A stretch of DNA of 64,000 bases from Megaleporinus macrocephalus (taxonomy: Eukaryota; Chordata; Actinopteri; Characiformes; Anostomidae): contig CM038725.1 in NCBI GenBank assembly GCA_021613375.1, positions 7,937,089 through 8,001,088 on the forward strand, read 5' to 3'. Both the position numbers and the translations under genes were made by a program. Positions 57,143-64,000 of this stretch are shown here, piece after piece (position 1 is the stretch's first letter; every line of letters begins with the position of its first letter). Below the pieces are notes generated by a model, which ran no database searches, was not told the origin of the DNA, and saw nothing but the letters and a program-made list of their open reading frames with translations.

Positions 57143-59423
57143 AGTTGTTGAGATCTTTGTGTATTTTTTGTTGTTATTTAAATATAAAATAAATGTAAAT
57201 TATGTATTTTATGTATTTTATGTGAATATACTGCTTGGTGCTGGAAAGTGAATAAATTGTTAGTATTATATATAATCTACCTTTTCATTATAATAAAGTC
57301 CAGCTTTATTCATGTAGCACTTTTTTCCTGAAGTAGCTTTATAACAAATGAAGGACAACAGAACCAAAACTCTTTAACATCTAAAGCCTTATTGTGATTT
57401 CATTACATTCGTGATTAATATTCACATGTATAAGTGAGCCATATCCATCACTGGCATAAACAAACCTGTCTAGAACCAACATACATGCATACATTTCCAA
57501 TAAAGTTCTCAGTCACATGGCTGTGATACACTCTTAAAACTAAAAAGCTGAAATGGGTTCTTTGGAGAGTGGCCAAAGAGGAAAGATGATATTTTTGAGT
57601 GTTTTATTTTTTTAAGAACCATTATTGTAAATGAGACCTGTCAGCATGAAGGACATTTCTGAAGATTAATGAACCTCCACATCATTTTCAGGTTCTACAC
57701 CAGATGAAGGTTGTTCCTAGAAGTGCACATCCAAGCCAGGAACAAAGTGAAGAGCTTGATATTTATGAGTGTAGTCCTGCAATAACTTGTATTCTTTTTA
57801 TTTTTCTTTCTTTCTTTTCTGACTGTTGGTATTGGATTACAATTGGGCAACTTGGGTCAGCCATGTTAACCTGATCTCATCCCCATTGCTCTCACTCTTC
57901 TTTACTCTCACAGGAAAGGCAAGAGAACAAAAGACATGAGGTTATTGTTCAAATAAACCCATAAATCCAACACAAACTGTGAACGTGTACCGTCTACAGT
58001 GTTGCTTCAACCTATTTAGATAAAAACTACTGGGAGAAATGGAGAGATGGGGAACTGTGGGGAAAAGTAGTGATCATACTTTTTTCTGCTTCCACCACTT
58101 ACAGAATGTTGTTTCAGAGATTTCGGAGGCTGTTTGTTAGTTAGTTAGCTTGTTTGTGAGCTACAGCAGCGGCGAAACGCGAATATCTGCCGATTATATG
58201 AGCCTTACTGAGCGAGCCGTAGCGGGAACGAGTGAATACATGTTGATAAGAAGTGATAAGACTATTAAATTGTTTATCTAAGCTGTCTCTTATGTCAGCT
58301 CCTCTGCGTCCACCAAGTCTGTTGTGGTTTGAGGTGTTTAAAAGTGAGCAGTCAGTCACGAAACCAGGTGCCATCAGCCAATAGCGTTTGGCCCACGTCC
58401 CACCCCCAAACTGTCAAAACCACCCACTCTGGAAATATATGATATGTTAATCATCGTAGAACATTCTCGTACATCCTCAGAAGACACATTTGTTGCGAAG
58501 TTTTCATCTCTCTTTTTGAATTTTCTTTCAATGCACTCACAAAAAACAGATTCATCTCCTTGGGGGAGGGGTCCGAAGCACAACCAATGTTACAAAAGGT
58601 AGTTAAACATTTCCACTACAGTGGTCTCCAAATCTCTTATGTAGCTTATGTAGCGCAGCTGTAAAGAAATAGCAACAGTAATAGTTTGAGTATGTTTAAA
58701 TCGTTCTAATAGTTCCTCAATTAGATTACATCTACATGATACTACACCTGCCTTCAATCCCGCTTACATCTTGGCCTCGTCCAGCATCTGAAGAAGATCA
58801 TGAAGATGTTACATGGTGTGCTTAGACTGTCATATTACGGAATGTAATCCGAATGCTTTTCAGCAGTCCTGCAGGACCACGCGCTACACCTTTATCCAAA
58901 CAAGTTAAGACCATGGCCTGCTTTCGCAAACCATGGAGGTTTAGATAAAGCAACCCTTATATCATGTCATGGTGCGACATGCTGGATTTTATGAGGGCTC
59001 TTGAGTTGCGTGATTTATTTTTAGGCTGCGAAGCTCGGACTTGCCTCTTGAATTAGTTGCATCCCATCCGAAAAAAAAGAAAGGAAAAACGAGTGTTTGC
59101 TAAAGTCAAGAGTCAACGGAGTGCATTACAGTGACAGTTTGGCCGGTACAGTTACACAATTATCATAAATGCAGGCTTCTATAGGTTTGCACTGGTGCTA
59201 AAAGTCTAATGCTGAGTACTAAGTAACTAAGTAGCATTACCTTTTATGCCTGCAACATGTTCCAACACAGCTGGGACCGGAGCTTGTTTCCACAGTGTTT
59301 GTCACTGTGTTACATTACCTTTATTTTTAAAAGTACTAATAATAATAACTTGAGGACTAAAGACACAAACTGAGTAGAGCAAACAGAGTAATTGTTTGCA
59401 TTGGGAAACAGTTCTGGAAACAC
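57143..59423. other. No gene seen; repeat-poor stretch
   Basis: Minus frames at 58141-58374 and 58374-58583 show no domain. 58120-58620 is GC-richer and might be an unrecognised element. The rest is single-copy-looking. Confidence 0.4.
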
Positions 59424-60371
59424 AGGTAGGTGAAGGTAGTGTTACAGTTTACCTGTGCACAGGTAGGTGAAGGTAGTGTTACAGTTTACCTGTACACATG
59501 TAGGTGAAGGTAGTGTTACAGTTTACCTGTGCACAGGTAGGTGAAGGTAGTGTTACAGTTTACCTGTAGACAGGTAGGTGAAGGTAGTGTTACAGTTTAC
59601 CTGTAGACAGGTAGGTGAAGGTAGTGTTACAGTTTACCTGTACACAGGTAGGTGAAGGTAGTGTTACAGTTTACCTGTACACAGGTAGGTGAAGGTAGTG
59701 TTACAGTTTACCTGTGCACAGGTAGGTGAAGGTAGTGTTACAGTTTACCTGTACACAGGTAGGTGAAGGTAGTGTTACAGTTTACCTGTGCACAGGTAGG
59801 TGAAGGTAGTGTTACAGTTTACCTGTACACATGTAGGTGAAGGTAGTGTTACAGTTTACCTGTACACAGGTAGGTGAAGGTAGTGTTACAGTTTACCTGT
59901 AGACAGGTAGGTGAAGGTAGTGTTACAGTTTACCTGTACACAGGTAGGTGAAGGTAGTGTTACAGTTTATCTGTACACAGGTAGGTGAAGGTAGTGTTAC
60001 AGTTTACCTGTACACAGGTAGGTGAATGTAGTGTTACAGTTTATCTGTACACAGGTAGGTGAAGGTAGTGTTACAGTTTACCTGTACACAGGTAGGTGAA
60101 TGTAGTGTTACAGTTTATCTGTACACAGGTAGGTGAAGGTAGTGTTACAGTTTACCTGTGCACAGGTAGGTGAAGGTAGTGTTACAGTTTATCTGTACAC
60201 AGGTAGGTGAAGGTAGTGTTACAGTTTACCTGTACACAAGTAGGTGAATGTAGTGTTACAGTTTACCTGTACACAGGTAGGTGAATGTAGTGTTACAGTT
60301 TATCTGTACACAGGTAGGTGAAAGTAATGTTACAGTTTACCTGTACACAGGTAGGTGAAGGTAGTGTTAGG
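59424..60371. repeat. 37-bp satellite array, 25 units plus a partial
   Basis: The unit is AGGTAGGTGAAGGTAGTGTT plus ACAGTTTACCTGTACAC (37 bp). The first unit starts at 59424 and the terminal partial at 60349; 925 divided by 37 is exactly 25, so there are no net indels. At each unit junction, ACCTGTGCACAGGT is a perfect 14-bp palindrome in some units and near-perfect (ACCTGTACACAGGT) in the rest. The array continues into the SINE at 60372-60495 on the minus strand. Confidence 0.97.
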
Positions 60372-60495
60372 TAGAGTCTTACACAAGGACTCTTATTGGT
60401 ATAGTGTAAGGTGGCTGCCCAGGTGGGAAATGGAACCCCAGCCTACAGCATTGAGGGCTGCAGTGCATCCACCACTACAGTATACTAACCAATAT
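60372..60495 (-). mobile_element. tRNA-derived SINE head adjoining the 37-bp array
   Basis: On the minus strand: TTAGTATACTGTAGTGGTGG (A-box-like TACTGTAGTGG), then about 46 bp later GGGGTTCCATTTCCC (B-box-like), then CTGGGCAGCCACCTTACACT, AATAAGAGTCCTTGTGTAAG and CTAACACTACC. These lead straight into the minus-strand array unit (TTCACCTACCTGTGTAC). A/B spacing is tRNA-like. It is a different SINE from the 7127 family. Confidence 0.7.
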
Positions 60496-62012
60496 GAATC
60501 AGTCCATCAATAGCCTATGACTTCTCATGCATAGTAAATAAATCCAGCCTCATGGTCCAGACAAGCAAAGCCCAATAAACACAGATATGCATCCTTATGC
60601 TAACATGACCAATTACTTATAAAGGAAAGTCCCTGTTACTGCGAGTCTGGTGCTCCCATGGTGCTCTGGCCACATCTGTCTTTGCATGTAGGGCTTGAAG
60701 AGCATTTTTAACTATATAATATATTTTTGTGTATTTATATGAATTACACTATGCCATGCTTTGCCAGAATCCACAAGCTGTAATGTATTTGAGACTGCTT
60801 GACAGTTTAACATGGTTTGAAACAAGTGTGTAATAATCTAGGCATCCAGGTTCCTCAAAGGTAACCCAAGATCTACCAATAGCCTTAAAGCTCTAGAGAC
60901 ATTAAATCTTCAGACACTAAACATGTCTTGGCTGATCAGCTGTGTTCTATGTTTGGAGAAAAGTGTGTGAATAAGATTTCTGTCCAAACCACTGCTTTAA
61001 AGTCCCCGCGGGGTGAAATCTGGATTACTGACATGTTATATTTACCTGCTTACAGGTGAAATCGTAATGGTTGTCATAAACACCCGTCTCTGTCAGGGAG
61101 CGTATACGGCCAAAGCTGATTTCTCCGCAAACAGCCCTTAATGGCCTATGACCTCAAGCACTTTATAGGCTGTAAAGCGCACGCAGAGTGTGGTTTTAGT
61201 GCTCCAGACCCAGAGCTCACCCCAGCAGTGACACAGAGGCCTGGTCATTACCTCCAGTTCGGTCACTCCTTTCCCTTCAAATGCGCAAACAAGAGCCGCA
61301 TTGATGAAGCCCATGGGTGGAAACGCGTCAGTGTAATTGGGGCTGAAGTCGCGGACGTCTCGATGGGAGCGAGCAGATTCCCGTTTGAATGCGAGACGCA
61401 ACAGGCTTTGACATGCGTGCGCATTCCACGCCAGCAGAAAAAATATATGACGAGCATCGTTTTGGATGTGAAATCAAAACACCGGGAAATAAATAAAGTC
61501 TCTCACGAGGTGTAACACGCCGTTTAGTCATGCCATTTGTCAAGCGCACGAACAGTGTGTTTCTTTCACAGCCCTGTTGCCTCAATGAGAACATTTCATT
61601 TACTGTTTGTCTGGATCTGATCCACGAGCTGTTGGGAATGAGCTCCTCAGTCTCAGAGTGCCATCATCATCATTTAAATAGCAAAATGAATTTTCTTCCA
61701 CACGTTTTGCTGTAAATGTGGTTCAAATTTGAAAATGCACTCATTACAGGTCCTTATATGGAAACTATGCTGCAAAAAGACTGTGTGGAAATGATTGTTT
61801 TCGTGTTTGTTTTTGTTTTACATCCATTAAATAAAAAATATTTTTACATAAACTTCACATCCAGTAAAAAGAAAATGTGAGAATGTTTACATTAATATTT
61901 CACTCCATCCTAATACATAATAATAATCTTTAGTAATAGAGTGCTTTACAGACAGTTTTTATCAGTAACTGAGTCTTAATAAGCCAAAGACAAAGTTCAA
62001 CTTCATAAGTAC
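60496..62012. other. No gene seen; repeat-free GC-richer core at 61000-61730
   Basis: 61000-61730 has no repeat I can recognise and carries overlapping open frames on both strands (61141-61515 plus, 124 codons; 61138-61401 and 61328-61594 minus). No domain is recognisable in any. Being open on both strands is more typical of GC-richer noncoding DNA than of an exon. Candidate conserved noncoding element. Confidence 0.4.
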
Positions 62013-62767
62013 TAATGTCTAGTTTATTCTACATGATTTAAGCCTGTTTTTTTAGTCGCCAACTGTTTTTTGTAGATCGCCGACAAAAACCTCTGCTTGT
62101 AGGCAAATCGGCGACCACTGGGCGCTTGTTCAGTCAAGTGTTCGCCGACTGATCGCAGACGCCTATTAAACATCTAGCATGTTTAATATCTAGGCAAGTC
62201 GGCGACTGTGAGTCAACAGCAGCGTCTAGCTACAGCCAATGGGGTCACATAGAGAGAGAAATGCTTCACTGTTCATGCAATCTCACTGCAGCTGCGGGCC
62301 ACACGTATGTTTACATTGATAGAATATCTACCTCCAGCTCTCTCTGCAGAACAGACAGTCCCTGCTGGCCCTGTGCATTTATCTATCTTCTCATCCATAT
62401 TCATTCCTTGTTCTTTCTTTTTTTTTTGCTCGCCACCACCCCTCATCTTCAGAGGACCAATGTTTCTTTATTTCTAGTATTGCAAATTTTATTTATATAT
62501 TTATATATGCAGTCATCGTGTAGAGAGAAGATAATACACATACAAACAAACAGGGATAGGCAAGCAGAATAAAGGATAAAAATGGGAGAGATGAAAAAAC
62601 TAACAAACAAATAAACATAAGCATATATACATACAAACAAACAAATACATACTGACAACAAAAAAAAGAAAAAGTGAGGAGAGAAGACAGAGAGTATAAT
62701 ATTTTACCCTAGCCATTTATAATAGCTACCATAAATATAAACTTTTTGTGTTTATGTGTGTGTTTGT

Positions 62768-62826
62768 GTTAATGTGTGTGTGTGTGTGTGTGTGTGTTTA
62801 TGTGTGTGTGTGTATGTATGTGTGTG
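62768..62826. repeat. (GT)n-type microsatellite
   Basis: GT runs interrupted by TTTAT and ATGTAT, inside the Harbinger-like element. Confidence 0.9.
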
Positions 62827-63242
62827 TTAATATGTGACTGGGAACATTCGGGTAGGGGTACCACAGGTAGGTATAAAAGAAAACGGAAGTTAAGGTGGTT
62901 CTAGGATGTTGTTAAGTGTTGACCATGTTTTATTGTATTCCTGTTGGAAATTTCCTGGGAGCCAACACTACAAAGACCATAATCCTTTGCAGCAGTACGA
63001 GGGGGGGCCTGGGGTTTAAAAGGTCAATGTCGGCCATCTTTATTTTCTGTTTGGCATGGTCTGAGATTGTGCGTGTATGGATTGAGGACTGTGTATTTGT
63101 TTTTGATCTCTGTCTTTATCCATTTATGGTCCTTTGATTGTGGTTGTTTTCTTTGTTTAGCTCACTTGGTTTGTGGTTCCTTTGTTGCACTGCTTGTATT
63201 GTTCTCACTGATCCTTATATATTTTGTTTATTTGTAGATAAA

Positions 63243-63310
63243 CCATCCATCCATCCATTTATCCATCCATCATCTTCCTACCTTCATTTATCCATTCATC
63301 CACACATTCA
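63243..63310. repeat. (CCAT)n-type microsatellite
   Basis: ATCCATCCATCCATTTATCC and similar degenerate units. Confidence 0.9.
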
Positions 63311-63794
63311 TCCAGACGGGCTGATGATGTGTTCCCTAACAGACGAGGACATGGGTTTTGTGGGGTTAGTTGATTTACAACAAGTTACCAGAAGTGCTTG
63401 ACTGGTGTGCAGTACCATTCATTCCTTTTTCTTCTTTCATTTGTCACTGCAAATCAGCGCAGTGGCAACTTGTATTGCTTGTTTGTTGACGTCCGTTTTG
63501 GATATAATGTATGGTCTACGTGTTATCACTAGTTCTCACATACGTTTAGTTCTAACGAGAGTTTAAGTTTCGTGTGTTTTATACACATGTTTTTGGACAG
63601 CAGCCAGAAAAGGGAAAGTCGTGTAATTTGTGACCCCATGTCGCCAATCAGTCATGTAGTGTAAAAGCCACACCAACTGATAGACTTGCGATTACAGCTC
63701 AACCAGTCATGTAGTGTAAACGATACAAAGACCTGTCGACTCAAACAGTCGTGTAGTGTAAACCAGACATAAGATGTTAATGTGTTCATTAAAG

Positions 63795-64000
63795 TGATAC
63801 GTTTTTAATTGTTTATTAAAAATAACTCTGAGCTCAACTGTAATGAAAACTGGAACTGAGCTCCACAGTTTGGAAGCAGAAGAGCTGAAGGAGTCCCTCC
63901 AGGTTCTCTCTGATTTTATAGATGGTGTTTACAGAAGGTCAGTATCTGCAGATCTAAGATCAGTAGCTGGAACATAAACAGAGAGATGTTGTAGATTATT
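63795..64000 (-). mobile_element. LINE 3' end, cut by the window edge
   Basis: On the minus strand from 64000: LRSADTDLL-type sequence, then SSASKLWSSVPVF and a KQLKT tail, matching the fragment at 49899-50217. It is the C-terminal end of a non-LTR retrotransposon ORF. More of it may lie beyond the window. Confidence 0.6.

Larger units (their letters stand above)
62016..63769. mobile_element. PIF/Harbinger-like non-autonomous element (1,754 bp)
   Basis: The left terminus TGTCTAGTTTATTCTACATG (62016) and the right terminus GTGTAGTGTAAACCAGACA (to 63769) are inverted repeats. Each is flanked by TAA (62013-62015 and 63770-63772), a 3-bp target duplication of the TWA type used by PIF/Harbinger. 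Near the right end the motif GTCRTGTAGTGTAAA is repeated at about 63650, 63708 and 63747, like subterminal transposase-binding sites. The left end has GTCGCC/GGCGAC palindromes. The interior has GT and CCAT microsatellites and no transposase frame. Confidence 0.6.

Noticed and set aside
56181..57151. YLSI-repeat ORFs of up to 123 codons
   Set aside because: Direct translation of TATC repeats in a tetranucleotide array; all three frames give the same kind of peptide.

Overview
This window is vertebrate, almost certainly teleost, intergenic DNA. The sequence shows no operons or compact ORFs. Instead it has long AT/GA/CA/GATA microsatellites, many minisatellites, degraded Tc1-like transposases, fish-type tRNA-derived SINEs, LINE 3' tails and many short inverted-repeat elements. 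From memory, the palindromic foldback element and the SINE family resemble repeats common in otophysan fishes (characins, catfishes). A characiform source is plausible, but this is inference. I found no convincing host gene or exon. Every long ORF I examined is either a product of tandem repeats whose unit is a multiple of three, a transposon remnant, or an isolated frame without recognisable domains.

Layout. 1-5.4 kb: foldback elements, a 165-bp and a ~147-bp tandem repeat. 5.7-6.75 kb: an 18 x 56 bp array with no indels. 7-13.9 kb: a SINE, short MITEs, a large GA-rich cluster and LINE tails. 14.4-16.9 kb: a 20-bp array and a 381-bp, about 99% identical inverted repeat made of a LINE 3' tail. 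19-20.3 kb: a 33-bp array in two sequence blocks. 22.4-26.2 kb: a piggyBac-like MITE, then a Tc1-like element broken by nested insertions. 27-30.2 kb: a 42-unit, ~72-bp array running into a tRNA-derived SINE; nearly every unit carries a CTCF-like core. 30.5-44.6 kb: MITEs, a Tc1 remnant, a LINE tail, foldback elements and single-copy stretches. 47.3-48.1 kb: an array switching from 74-bp to 101-bp units. 49-55.1 kb: MITEs, nested LINE tails, a dead Tc1 transposase, an L2/CR1-like LINE end and a 31-bp array. 56-57.1 kb: a GATA/TATC array. 59.4-60.5 kb: a 25 x 37 bp array with no indels that runs into a SINE head. 62-63.8 kb: a PIF/Harbinger-like element.

Main idea from the hunt: tandem arrays here appear to be seeded inside tRNA-derived SINEs. 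This is direct for the 72-bp and 37-bp arrays, whose units continue into SINE sequence. It is inferred for the 56-bp and 20-bp arrays, whose minus-strand units contain an RNA polymerase III A-box-like core. The 72-bp array is the most interesting: about 3 kb of same-orientation CTCF-like sites that could act as an insulator or loop anchor.
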